A stretch of 64,000 bases of DNA from Streptomyces sp. TLI_146 (GTDB lineage Bacteria > Actinomycetota > Actinomycetes > Streptomycetales > Streptomycetaceae). Below, in pieces: positions 18,152 through 26,603 of this stretch. Each line of letters opens with the position of its first letter. The stretch's first letter is position 1. Location: positions 8,122,001-8,186,000 of the forward strand of contig NZ_PJMX01000001.1 of assembly GCF_002846415.1 (NCBI RefSeq), in the 5' to 3' direction. Under the pieces are notes generated by a model. It saw only the letters and a list, made by a program, of their open reading frames with translations. It was not told the origin of the DNA and searched no databases. Both the position numbers and the translations under genes were made by a program.

Positions 18152-19435
18152 ATGACCAAGCCTGAGAGCGCGGGAGACGACTACGACGTCGTGATCAGCG
18201 GAGCCAGCCTCGCCGGCAGCGCCGTGGCGATCCTGCTCGCTCGACGCGGTGTCCGCGTCGCACTGCTGGAACGCCGCTCGGACCCCGAGGCGTACAAGGT
18301 GCTGTGCACCCACTCCATCACGGCCGGCGCCTACCCGGTGCTGGACGAACTCGGCCTCGTCCCCGCTCTGGAGAAGGCGGGAGCGATACGCAACCACGCC
18401 CGCTGGTACACCCGCTGGGGATGGATCGAGCCGAGGGCCGCGCCGGGAGGCCCCGAGCTGCCGTACGGGTACAACATCCGGCGCAGCACCCTCGACCCGT
18501 TGATCAGGTCCCGTGCGGCGCAGACCCCCGGCGTCGATCTGCTCCTCGGCCACCAGGTGACCGGGCTGGTCCGGGAAGCCGGGCGAACCGTGGGAGTGCG
18601 CGCCTCGACACCCGAGGGCGAGCGCGAGATCCGGGCCCGTCTGGTGGTGGGCGCCGACGGCAAGGACTCGGCCGTGGCCAAGTTCGCCGGAGTGCCGACC
18701 CGGACGCACGAGAACGCGCGGTTCGGCTATCTCGCGCACTTCCGTGATCTTCCCCTGCGCGACGGGATCGCCCACGCCTGGTTCCTGGAGCCCGACATGG
18801 CGTACGCGTTCCCGAACGACGACGGGGTGACGGTCCTCGCCGTGCTCCCCGACAAGAAGCGGCTGCCGGCCTTCCGGGAGGACCTGGAGGGCAGCTTCCG
18901 CGCATTCGTCCAGGCCCTGCCCGAGGCGCCGCCCATCGACTCCGCCGAGCGCATCACGAAGATCACCGGTACGGTCAACTACCCGCTGCACAGCCGCAAG
19001 GCGACCGCGCCGGGCGTCGCGCTGATCGGCGACGCCGCCCTGACCAGCGATCCGCTGTGGGGCGTGGGATGCGGGTGGGCTCTGCAGTCCGCGCAGTGGC
19101 TGGCGGAGGCGGTCGCCGCCGCCGCGACCGGCCGGGGTGACCTCGACAGCTCGCTCGCGGCGTACGCACGCACACACCGGCGCCGTTTGCGCGGCCACCA
19201 GTTCCTGGCGGTCGACTATGCCACGGCCCGCCCGTTCAATCCCGTGGAGCGGCTGGTGTTCTCGGCGGCGGCGCGCGATGCGTCGGTGGCGCGGCACATG
19301 CATCTCTTCGCGTCCCGCCTGATCGGCCCGCTGCGTTTCCTGAGCCCCGTGGCACTGGCGAAGGCTTCGGCCGTCAACATCAGACATCGCCGGGCGAGCG
19401 TGCCACCCGCGAGCCTGTCACGCACCCAGTCATGA
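18152..19435 (+). CDS. FAD-dependent monooxygenase / geranylgeranyl-reductase-like oxidoreductase
   Basis: 427 aa, PHBH-fold flavoprotein. The FAD dinucleotide site VVISGASLAGSAVAILLARRGVRVALLERR is at about 11-40. The DG region RLVVGADGKDSAVAKFAG and the second FAD motif GVALIGDAALTSDPLWGVGCGWAL are intact. Substrate unknown; relatives act on aromatic polyketides, isoprenoid quinones or lipids. ATG preceded by GATCAGCGC only, a weak site. The 108-base upstream gap contains TTGACA (about 18069) followed by inverted-repeat-rich sequence (ACTGCAGTTGCACTGCA), a possible promoter. Monocistronic. Confidence 0.85.
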   Translation: MTKPESAGDDYDVVISGASLAGSAVAILLARRGVRVALLERRSDPEAYKVLCTHSITAGAYPVLDELGLVPALEKAGAIRNHARWYTRWGWIEPRAAPGGPELPYGYNIRRSTLDPLIRSRAAQTPGVDLLLGHQVTGLVREAGRTVGVRASTPEGEREIRARLVVGADGKDSAVAKFAGVPTRTHENARFGYLAHFRDLPLRDGIAHAWFLEPDMAYAFPNDDGVTVLAVLPDKKRLPAFREDLEGSFRAFVQALPEAPPIDSAERITKITGTVNYPLHSRKATAPGVALIGDAALTSDPLWGVGCGWALQSAQWLAEAVAAAATGRGDLDSSLAAYARTHRRRLRGHQFLAVDYATARPFNPVERLVFSAAARDASVARHMHLFASRLIGPLRFLSPVALAKASAVNIRHRRASVPPASLSRTQS

Positions 19436-19669
19436 CAGCTGCCGGGCTCAGGAAAAGCTCAGATCAATCATAAAGGTCCGGTCCGCAGGGCCGGGCTGTC
19501 CTGCCATCATGAGGACGCGCTCCGCATCCCCCGCCGGAGCGAATGGACCGACGCCGGGTAGCTCCCCGTGAGGTGCCCGGCTTTGTCCCGTCCGGAAGTC
19601 GTGGCCTGGTCACTCAGGCAGTGAGCCCGGCCGGCCCAACCCCCGCGTGGTAGCGCGAATGTGGCCGTG

Positions 19670-19687
19670 TTCCGCTCAGCGGACCGA
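19670..19687. promoter_or_regulatory. Palindromic element shared with 45728-45745
   Basis: TTCCGCTCAGCGGACCGA containing the dyad TCCGCT-c-AGCGGA. The same 18 bases, differing only at the central position (G for C), occur at 45728-45745 upstream of a secreted-protein gene. Candidate operator of a common regulator. Confidence 0.35.
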
Positions 19688-19697
19688 AGTGATGGCC

Positions 19698-19711
19698 GTT
19701 CCGCGCGGAAC
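19698..19711. promoter_or_regulatory. Perfect 14-base palindrome
   Basis: GTTCCGCGCGGAAC, centred 27-28 bases from the neighbouring TCCGCTCAGCGGA dyad and with related half-sites. Possibly a paired operator. Confidence 0.35.
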
Positions 19712-19936
19712 TGGCATTCTGCATAGGCCGTGTCGCGGGAAATCGGATGAACGTTCCCGATTGCAGCGGACGTTGAGGCGTGGTGATCTGGGGAGATCAG
19801 GGTTCGAACCACTCCATGCAGCGACCGTGTCTCGCCAATGCCCTCCGGAACGCCCAAGTGATCGTTCCGATCAATCAACCGGACCGGTGCCCGACGCACC
19901 GCACGCCCTGCTGTTCGAGCCGCACTGGAGAGTTTT

Positions 19937-22900
19937 ATGGAACCGCTATTCCGTATGGCGTTGATCCGCCCCGCGGTCGGCCAGGATCCGGATCAGCCGA
20001 GTATCGAGCTGGCGCAGCAGTCCGCCTTCCAGGACGTGCTCGCCACCGCGTCGCAATCGAGCACGCCGCGCGCCGAAGTGCGCCGGGTGGCGGGGGAGTT
20101 CGTCGCGTCGACCAGATTCATCGGGACGCCGGCGAAGACCCCGCTGGCGACGCAGACCGCCGCGTTCGCCGCCGCCCTCGGACGGCTGCTGGCCAGCCCG
20201 CCGGCCGGGCAGCCCAACGCCTTGCGGCTGGCCGTCGTCAAGGCGGTGCGGGACGCGTACGGCGCCGAGCCTGCGGCCGTAGTGGGCGGGCAGCCCTACC
20301 AGGACTCGGTGTCGCGGCTCCGGGACAGTCTGCTGGCGATCAAGTACCTGCCGACCGAGCACGGTCGGCCGATCGACGCGCTCACCGACCAGCTGCGGTA
20401 CTTGGAGGTGGTGGCGCGGCTCGTCTCGGACACAACGTTCCCGGCCAAGGCGGACGACGTCCGGCGGATGCTGCGGCGGTCCCTGAAGCTGCCCAGGGCG
20501 ACCGGCCTGGAACCCGAGCTGTCGACGAGCGCGGCCGAGGCCCGCCGACGGGAGCAGGAGGAGCAGGCCACGGCCCGCCGCCGGGAGCGCGCCGCCCAGC
20601 TGCTGGACACGCACAAGCGGCTTCAGGGCGCGGTGGTGGAGCTGACCGGCCTCGGCGGGGAGCATCTGCAGGCGACCGCGCAAGCGGACGGCGAGGGGGC
20701 CGTACCGGCCGCCGACCTCCAGCCCCTGGCCGCGCTGACCCGACAGGTCAGCTTCCACAGCCGCCTCGGCGAGGCGAACCTGCGTGCCCTGGGCCCGGTC
20801 CCGGCCACACCGCTCGCCGCGGCGGAGGGGGAAGCCCTCGCGGCAGGCGAGCCCGGCGCCGCCGACACCCCGGCCCCCGGCCGCTCCCTCGCCGAGCCCG
20901 CGGGGGACCCCCCGGCCCAGCCCGCTCCGGCGCCGCCGGTGGAGGGCGCGGCGCTGCTCGCGGGGCAGGTCTTCGGCGCGAAGCCCGACCTGCTGTCGGG
21001 CACGCCGCCGTTCAAGCCCTCACAACTCGGCGACCTCGGCTTCCGGCTGCGGGCCAGCGCCGTCGACACCCTGAGCGCGCCCACCAAGACGCTCCTGTCG
21101 GAGCGCGGCATCGCACTGAACGCCCAGCCGCTGGACCGCATCGTGGCCCAGTTGCAGGACGAGCGGACCTCGATCGGCGCGGAGCTGGAGACCCTGGTGG
21201 GCCGCCCGACACGCCGCAGCGTCAAGCGCATCGGCGACACGCTCGTCACCCTCTCGACCCCGCTGCCCTCCCCGTGGACGGACCTGGTCGTCGGGGAGAG
21301 CCTGGCGCCGGAGTCCGTGCCGCTTGCGGACGAGCGGGTCCCGCAGACGCGCGGCACGGTCGCCCCGTCCGGAATCGCCGACCTGATCCTGGTCCGCCAG
21401 CAGCTGATCGGGTACGAGGGCGCCGAAGTCGCCCACATCGAGAACGTGCTGCGCGGGGAGAGCAAGCAGCGCGAGCACACCCGGCGACAGGAGACCGAGC
21501 AGATCACCTTCACCGAGACCGAGGTCACCACGGCCGAGGAACGGGAGCTGGAGTCCACGGACCGGTTCGAGATGACCCGGGAGGCCAGCTCGGTCATCAA
21601 GGAGGACGCCCAGCTCAAGGCGGGGCTGACCGTGTCGGGCAAGTACGGGCCCACGGTCGAGTTCAACGCGTCCGTCGAAGGCTCGCTGTCCCGCTCGAAG
21701 GAGGAGGCCACGAAGTCGGCCGCGACCTTCGCGCAGGACGTGACGCAGCGCAGCTCCAACCGGATCTCCGAACGGGTCCTGCAGCGCACGTCCCTGCGTG
21801 TCACCACGGAGGTGACGGAGAAGAACACCCACGGACTGGACAACCGGAACGGCAACGGCAACATCTCCGGGGTCTACCAGTGGGTGAACAAGGTCTACGA
21901 GGCCCAGATGTACAACTACGGGCTGCGGACCATGTTCGACTTCATGGTGCCGGAGCCCGCCGCGTACTTCATCGAGACGCTCCAGTCGGCGCACGCCAGC
22001 GCGGTGGACCTCGCGAAGCCTGCTCCGTTCACGATGCGCCCCGACGAGATCACCGAGCTCAACTACGCCCAGTGGGTGCAGCTCTACCACGCGACGGACG
22101 TGTCCCCGCCGCCGGAGATGTACCGCACCAAGTCGTTCGACTTCAAGGCGGGCGGCGGCGACAGCAAGACCGACTACACGCACTCGGGGCAGGTCGGTAT
22201 CGACGACGGCTATATGGCCGTCCAGGTGTCCTGCGGCGCGCTGTTCAACCTCTGGCAGCAGAACTGCAGCGTCGACGTGCTCGTCGGCAGCAGGACGCAC
22301 CGGTTCCACTACGGCGACTGGCTGTGGACGGCGCCGATGACGCAGGAGCGCGACTCCGTTCCGGTGGCCGTGCAGACCTGGCGGATCTCGGAGGTCGCCG
22401 TCGGAGTCGAGGTGAAGTGCCAGCGCACCGAGCGGGCCCTGGACAAGTGGCGTCTGGAGACCCACGCCAAGCTCACCACCGCCTACCTCGCGCGCCTGTC
22501 GGAGTACGAGCAGCAGCTCGCCGCCCTCCAGTTGCAGGCCGGGGTGCCGATCCACGGCCGCAACCCGCTGGCCAACCAGCTCATCGTCGCCGACGAGCTG
22601 CGCAAGAGCTGCGTCAGCATCCTCACCGACCAGCACTTCGACCTGTTCGGCTCGATCGACGTGGTGACGGCCGACGGGCGTGCGATCCCGCAGATCGACG
22701 TGGCGGAGGCCGCCGCCGAAGGCGCGTACGTACGGTTCTTCGAGCAGGCCATCGAGTGGGAGCACCTGACGTGGGTGGCGTACCCGTACTTCTGGGGCCG
22801 TAAGAGCCAATGGGACGAGCGGCTGAGTTACGAGGACCCGGACCCGCAGTTCAACCAGTTCCTCAAAGCCGGGTTCTGCCGGGTGACCGTGCCGGTCCGC

Positions 22901-23158
22901 CCCGGTTTCGAAGGGGCTGTCGACCACTACATGAACTTCGGGGAACTGTGGAACGGCGGCCCGCTGCCCGCGATCACGAGCCCGCTCTATCTGCCCATCG
23001 CCGACGAACTGGCCGAGCGGCTCAACCGTCCCGGCGACGAGGTCCCGCAGGGCGCGCCGTGGCGGGTCCGCATCCCGACGACCCTGGTGAAGCTGCGCCA
23101 CGACGACGAGCTGCCCGTCTGGCGCAAGGACGCGTCGGGCGAGTGGGTGGAGAACTGA
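19937..23158 (+). CDS. Large unassigned cytoplasmic protein with coiled coil and Pro/Ala linker
   Basis: 1073 aa, family not recognised. No signal peptide or membrane segment. Visible parts: a helical N-domain (1-195); a charged coiled coil near 200-225 (EARRREQEEQATARRRERAA); an Ala/Pro-rich linker at about 290-335; a second long charged helix at 496-560 (ENVLRGESKQREHTRRQETE, then ITFTETEVTTAEERELEST); a strand-rich GLTVSGKYGPTVEFNASVEG region; another helix (SNRISERVLQRTSLRVTTEV); and a C-terminal half rich in aromatics (YGDWLWTAPM, WVAYPYFWGRKSQWDE, YMNFGELWNGG). The organisation suggests a structural, phage-tail-like or pore/scaffold protein. Start ATG with CTGGAG 11 bases upstream. Nineteen bases before the next gene, so the two form an operon. 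Confidence 0.85.
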   Translation: MEPLFRMALIRPAVGQDPDQPSIELAQQSAFQDVLATASQSSTPRAEVRRVAGEFVASTRFIGTPAKTPLATQTAAFAAALGRLLASPPAGQPNALRLAVVKAVRDAYGAEPAAVVGGQPYQDSVSRLRDSLLAIKYLPTEHGRPIDALTDQLRYLEVVARLVSDTTFPAKADDVRRMLRRSLKLPRATGLEPELSTSAAEARRREQEEQATARRRERAAQLLDTHKRLQGAVVELTGLGGEHLQATAQADGEGAVPAADLQPLAALTRQVSFHSRLGEANLRALGPVPATPLAAAEGEALAAGEPGAADTPAPGRSLAEPAGDPPAQPAPAPPVEGAALLAGQVFGAKPDLLSGTPPFKPSQLGDLGFRLRASAVDTLSAPTKTLLSERGIALNAQPLDRIVAQLQDERTSIGAELETLVGRPTRRSVKRIGDTLVTLSTPLPSPWTDLVVGESLAPESVPLADERVPQTRGTVAPSGIADLILVRQQLIGYEGAEVAHIENVLRGESKQREHTRRQETEQITFTETEVTTAEERELESTDRFEMTREASSVIKEDAQLKAGLTVSGKYGPTVEFNASVEGSLSRSKEEATKSAATFAQDVTQRSSNRISERVLQRTSLRVTTEVTEKNTHGLDNRNGNGNISGVYQWVNKVYEAQMYNYGLRTMFDFMVPEPAAYFIETLQSAHASAVDLAKPAPFTMRPDEITELNYAQWVQLYHATDVSPPPEMYRTKSFDFKAGGGDSKTDYTHSGQVGIDDGYMAVQVSCGALFNLWQQNCSVDVLVGSRTHRFHYGDWLWTAPMTQERDSVPVAVQTWRISEVAVGVEVKCQRTERALDKWRLETHAKLTTAYLARLSEYEQQLAALQLQAGVPIHGRNPLANQLIVADELRKSCVSILTDQHFDLFGSIDVVTADGRAIPQIDVAEAAAEGAYVRFFEQAIEWEHLTWVAYPYFWGRKSQWDERLSYEDPDPQFNQFLKAGFCRVTVPVRPGFEGAVDHYMNFGELWNGGPLPAITSPLYLPIADELAERLNRPGDEVPQGAPWRVRIPTTLVKLRHDDELPVWRKDASGEWVEN

Positions 23159-23176
23159 GGAAGAGGAGCGGTTGGC

Positions 23177-24256
23177 ATGGCGAAGGCCACCTCGTTCGGC
23201 GCGGTTGTCGCACTGATCCGGGCCGCGGAGAACCTGCTGATCAAAAAGGCCGGTCAGACGTCTCCCGCGGAACGCGTCAGTACGCTGCGGAGCGTCTATT
23301 ACGGCACGGAGTGGAGTCTCGACTTCAAGGTGGAATCCGCCCGCAGCCAGGGCGGCGCGCGCATCCGCAACATCGGGTTCCTGACGTACACCGGAGGGTT
23401 GATGCCCGCCGATCCCCGGCCGGCCTTCGCCGGGACCACCATGATGGCCGACCTCCAGGCCAGCCAGAGCATCCGCGACCGGGGGCGCGGCATCGACATC
23501 GGGCACATGCTGATCGGACTGGAGGTACGTTCGAGCCGGATCCTGCGGACGCTTGACTTTCCGGGACAGGGCGGAACCGGTCTGGAGATCGTGACGTGGC
23601 TGGGTGATCTCGGGGGTGGCGCCGCGAACCTCGCCAAGCGCCGGATCCTGCGGCCGACGGGTGTGGAGGTCATCTTCCACAACCGCACGTCGGACTACAG
23701 GGTGATGGACAACCTGGAGGGCGACGCGGCCGGATACCTGGTCGGCTGCGGCACGACGCCCGGCGGGCCCCCGCAGTACCCTCCGGGCAAAGGCGTCGCG
23801 GACGTGCTCGCCGGCTACCTCCCGTTGGGCGGCAAGGCCGAATGGGCCCAGCGCGCGGCCCGGTTCGCCAGCGCGCTCGGTGGCACGGTGTCCTCGGCGG
23901 GGATCGGCAACCAGGCCGCCCTGATCGACAAACTCACCGACAAACTCTACGAGTTCGCGGTGTGGTACGCGGCGACCAGATGGGTGCCGTCGGGCGAACT
24001 CCTCGGTCCGGCCGCGGACAAGGCCTGCCAGCACATGAAGGGGGCGGCACGTGAGGTCGCCACGGTCTTCGTCGCCACGCTGTCCGCCGCCGTCGCACAC
24101 CCCCCGAACCCCATCGACGCCACCGGGCCGTACCCGGGACAGAGCGCCACGGGCCCGTGCGCCAGCACGCTGCTGAAGAGCGCGTCCACCGATGTCGGCG
24201 CGGTCCGCCAACAGCTCGACCAATGGGTGAAGGAGCTTGGCCACTTGTTCCAATGA
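23177..24256 (+). CDS. Unassigned partner protein with DIGH and TWLGDLG motifs
   Basis: 359 aa, family not recognised. It starts MAKATSFGAVVALIRAAENLL with GAGGAG upstream, 19 bases after the 1073-aa gene. Two short motifs look functional: GIDIGH at 105-110 and VTWLGDLGGGAA at 139-150. The spaced Asp/His and Asp could bind metal or catalyse hydrolysis (inference only). The segment ILRPTGVEVIFHNRTSDYRV follows. The C-terminal third is helical (ALIDKLTDKLYEFAVWYAATRW; QLDQWVKELGHLFQ). No signal peptide. Translational proximity implies it acts with the large protein. Confidence 0.85.
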   Translation: MAKATSFGAVVALIRAAENLLIKKAGQTSPAERVSTLRSVYYGTEWSLDFKVESARSQGGARIRNIGFLTYTGGLMPADPRPAFAGTTMMADLQASQSIRDRGRGIDIGHMLIGLEVRSSRILRTLDFPGQGGTGLEIVTWLGDLGGGAANLAKRRILRPTGVEVIFHNRTSDYRVMDNLEGDAAGYLVGCGTTPGGPPQYPPGKGVADVLAGYLPLGGKAEWAQRAARFASALGGTVSSAGIGNQAALIDKLTDKLYEFAVWYAATRWVPSGELLGPAADKACQHMKGAAREVATVFVATLSAAVAHPPNPIDATGPYPGQSATGPCASTLLKSASTDVGAVRQQLDQWVKELGHLFQ

Positions 24257-24297
24257 CCCTTGACCTTGGTGGTCTTGACCGTCATGGCGCCGGACGT

Positions 24298-24332
24298 CCG
24301 GCACAGGCCGTGGGCTGCTTGGTCTGTGCCGG
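24298..24332. terminator. Hairpin between convergent genes
   Basis: CCGGCACAG (24298-24306) and CTGTGCCGG (24324-24332): perfect 9-bp stem with a 17-base loop, between the two-gene module and the convergent PLD-like gene. Confidence 0.65.
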
Positions 24333-24351
24333 TGGCGCTCGTCGGGGGGGG

Positions 24352-25584
24352 CTACTCGCTCTTGCAGGCGGTGACGTTGTCGTTGGTGCCGGGGACGGCC
24401 GCGGCACGGGCCGCCTGGAAGTTGGCCTCGAACGCGCTGTAGACGGACGGCGTGGTGATACGCAGCATCGCCTCGTCGTTGTTGCGCAGCGCCGGACCGC
24501 TCCAGTTGTGGCTGCCGGTCCACATGAGCTTCTGGACGCTGCCCGCGTACATGCCGTCCACCATGACGTTCTTGGAGTGCACGATGCGGTTCGGGGTGGT
24601 GCTGTCGGCGTCGTCGTCTTGCTGGTAGCAGCGGTTGGTGATGCCGGAGACACCGTGCAGGGCGTTCCACGTTCCCGTGTCGGTCTCGCTGTAGACGAGG
24701 TCCACCAGACACCCCGCCCCGGCGAGCGCGCGCAGCTTGTCGGCCACGTCCTGGCGGCTGATCTTCAGCATGGCCGCGTGGACGGTCGTACGGTGCGAGC
24801 CGGCGGTGTCGGTCCAGCGGCAGGTGATGTTGTCCAGCGCGTTCACGACGGTGTCGGTGGTCGCGTCGGTGCCCGCGCGCGGGAAGAAGTAGTACTTGTA
24901 GTCACCGGCGTTCCCGTACGTGTACGACCAGGCGCCGCGGTTCTGCGCGGGCAGCTTGTCGAAGTAGGACAGGTAGCCGCCGTACAGCTCGGCATTGCCC
25001 GCGACGGTGACCGAACTGTTCCAGTAGCGCGTGTAGTTGGACGGCGTCAGGTTCGAGGTGAGCTGCACGACGACGTTCTTCTGGGCGCCGCCGCCGACAC
25101 TGCCGGCCAGCAGGAACTTGTTGTGGTTGATGCCGGTCCCCGCCGGGCCCAGACAGGAGCTGCCGGTGGCGCAGAGCTTCACGTACGAGCTCTGCGCGGT
25201 GTCCGTGCCGAGAGCGGCCCGCAGGATGTCGTACGACTTCGGGTAGTCGAGGGTGCTCGCGTCCAGGACCACCTTGACGCCGACGCCGCGGTCCGCCTTC
25301 GCGGCGACCAGTTCGTTGGCAACCGTCTCGTCCCACAGGTGGTACATGGCCAGCCGCAGCGAGGTTCCGCTGTCGGCGTTGGCGACGACGGACCTGACCT
25401 GGCTGCGGATCGCCTGCTGCGCGGTGCTGTCACCGGTCGGATCGTTGAAGACCGGGCCCGTGGTGACCGTGGCGGCGCTCGCGGTGTCCACGGGCCCGAC
25501 GAGCATCCCGGTGAGGACCCCCGTGGCGACGGCGAACGCGCCGATGGCGGTACGCAGTCGGCCGGGTATACGGATGAGCTTCAT
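24352..25584 (-). CDS. Secreted phospholipase D-like domain protein
   Basis: 410 aa with signal peptide (RLRTAIGAFAVATGVLTGMLVGPVDTASAA). Two PLD half-sites: INHNKFLLAG (HxK, but the following Asp position is Gly) and IVHSKNVMVDG (complete HxK-x4-D) followed by GSHNWSG. The two histidines would form the active site of a PLD fold, acting on phosphodiesters such as lipids or nucleic acid outside the cell. The incomplete first HKD box is common in this secreted Streptomyces family. ATG preceded by GAGGGGGAG. Convergent with the 19937-24256 module. Confidence 0.85.
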   Translation of the reverse strand: MKLIRIPGRLRTAIGAFAVATGVLTGMLVGPVDTASAATVTTGPVFNDPTGDSTAQQAIRSQVRSVVANADSGTSLRLAMYHLWDETVANELVAAKADRGVGVKVVLDASTLDYPKSYDILRAALGTDTAQSSYVKLCATGSSCLGPAGTGINHNKFLLAGSVGGGAQKNVVVQLTSNLTPSNYTRYWNSSVTVAGNAELYGGYLSYFDKLPAQNRGAWSYTYGNAGDYKYYFFPRAGTDATTDTVVNALDNITCRWTDTAGSHRTTVHAAMLKISRQDVADKLRALAGAGCLVDLVYSETDTGTWNALHGVSGITNRCYQQDDDADSTTPNRIVHSKNVMVDGMYAGSVQKLMWTGSHNWSGPALRNNDEAMLRITTPSVYSAFEANFQAARAAAVPGTNDNVTACKSE

Positions 25585-25831
25585 GTCTCCCCCTCTGAGA
25601 TCCCGAAATCCTCGCGCATCTTAGCCGCGCGTGGAGATCTCCGGGGCTGGCGGAAAACCAGTGGAACAGCGCCGCCGCCCGCCCTTACCGTGCTCCAGAA
25701 CCAAGTCGTCTAGGCAAGGACGTCCCGTTGTACACCGTGTGAGACCTCCCAAGAGCTGATCTGTCGCGCGTCGCGTATCCGCGCCGCGCTGCTTCTTGCT
25801 GCGGACTTCTCACTGAAACCGGTGTACTTCT

Positions 25832-26380
25832 GTGCTCAACACCTGGGTTGTCATACCCACCTGCCTGCCGCTCGTTCTCCGCCGTTGCCACGCCTGCGCG
25901 TCCGAGCGCTTCCGGACGAGCGGCAAATTCCGCGTCAACGCCAACCACAAGGTCATCGACGCCTGGCTCCTCGCGCTCTGCACCGCTTGCGGGGACACCA
26001 CGAAGCTCACGGTCCTGGAGCGGATGAACGTGCGCTCCGTACGGCCTGAGCTGCTGGACCGGATGCACGACAACGACCCCGGTCTGGCTGCCGAGGTGCT
26101 CCAGGATCCAGTCGTACGGCGCCGCAACCGCATCGCCCTCGACTGGGACAACGCCTGGCGCCTGGACACCGGCGGATCGGATCACCTGGACCGCGAGGTG
26201 ATGGACGTCTCGGTCCGCTTCGCGGCGCGCATTCCCGTGCGGCCGGTGCGGCTGATCTCTGAGGGTTGCGGGCTTTCGCGGGCCGCGGTCGAGCGACTGA
26301 TCGCGGAGGGGAAGCTCGTCGCGGCAGTCCGGCTGAGCGGCAAGCTCTCCGGCGACTTCACCTTCACGCTCAAACGCTGA
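25832..26380 (+). CDS. DUF1062 family protein
   Basis: 182 aa. GTG start giving MLNTWVVIPTCLPLVLRRC, the family's usual N-terminus; an in-frame TGA at 25814 rules out a longer form. Zinc-ribbon-like cysteines CHAC (20-23) and CTACG (51-55) flank the signature GKFRVNANHKVIDAWLLALC. The C-terminal part has an S4-like look (LSRAAVERLIAEGKLVAAVRLSGKLSGDF). Function unknown; an RNA-binding role is only a guess. Monocistronic. Confidence 0.85.
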   Translation: MLNTWVVIPTCLPLVLRRCHACASERFRTSGKFRVNANHKVIDAWLLALCTACGDTTKLTVLERMNVRSVRPELLDRMHDNDPGLAAEVLQDPVVRRRNRIALDWDNAWRLDTGGSDHLDREVMDVSVRFAARIPVRPVRLISEGCGLSRAAVERLIAEGKLVAAVRLSGKLSGDFTFTLKR

Positions 26381-26603
26381 GCCCTGCTCGGTCCGCTGAG
26401 CCCCCTCAGGAACCGCGGCCTGTCCGGCAAGACCCGCCGGACAGGCCCGGGAGAGCCGTTGGTGGAAACCCTCCAAGTCCGGGTCGGTACCGTTGTACCG
26501 GCCAAGATCACCATGTTCCTCCGTACGGCCGCAGACTTGCGGGACGGGGTGGTCGAGGCGGCCGCCGCGTCCTTGTCCGTGACTACACCTGGGACACCAC
26601 ACC

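Larger units (their letters stand above)
19436..19936. other. Intergenic region upstream of the unassigned two-gene module
   Basis: 501 bases without credible coding. Compact dyads are visible at 19670-19687 and 19698-19711, then GGTTCGAACC (19801-19810). The density of dyads suggests a regulated promoter for the 19937 gene. The tRNA-like GGTTCGAACC has no cloverleaf around it. Confidence 0.45.

Noticed and set aside
19795..19830. GGTTCGAACC followed by ACTCCATGCAGC, resembling a tRNA T-arm and 3-prime end
   Set aside because: No acceptor, D- or anticodon-stem partners upstream and no CCA-like end; treated as a chance palindrome. No integrase or att duplication in the window.
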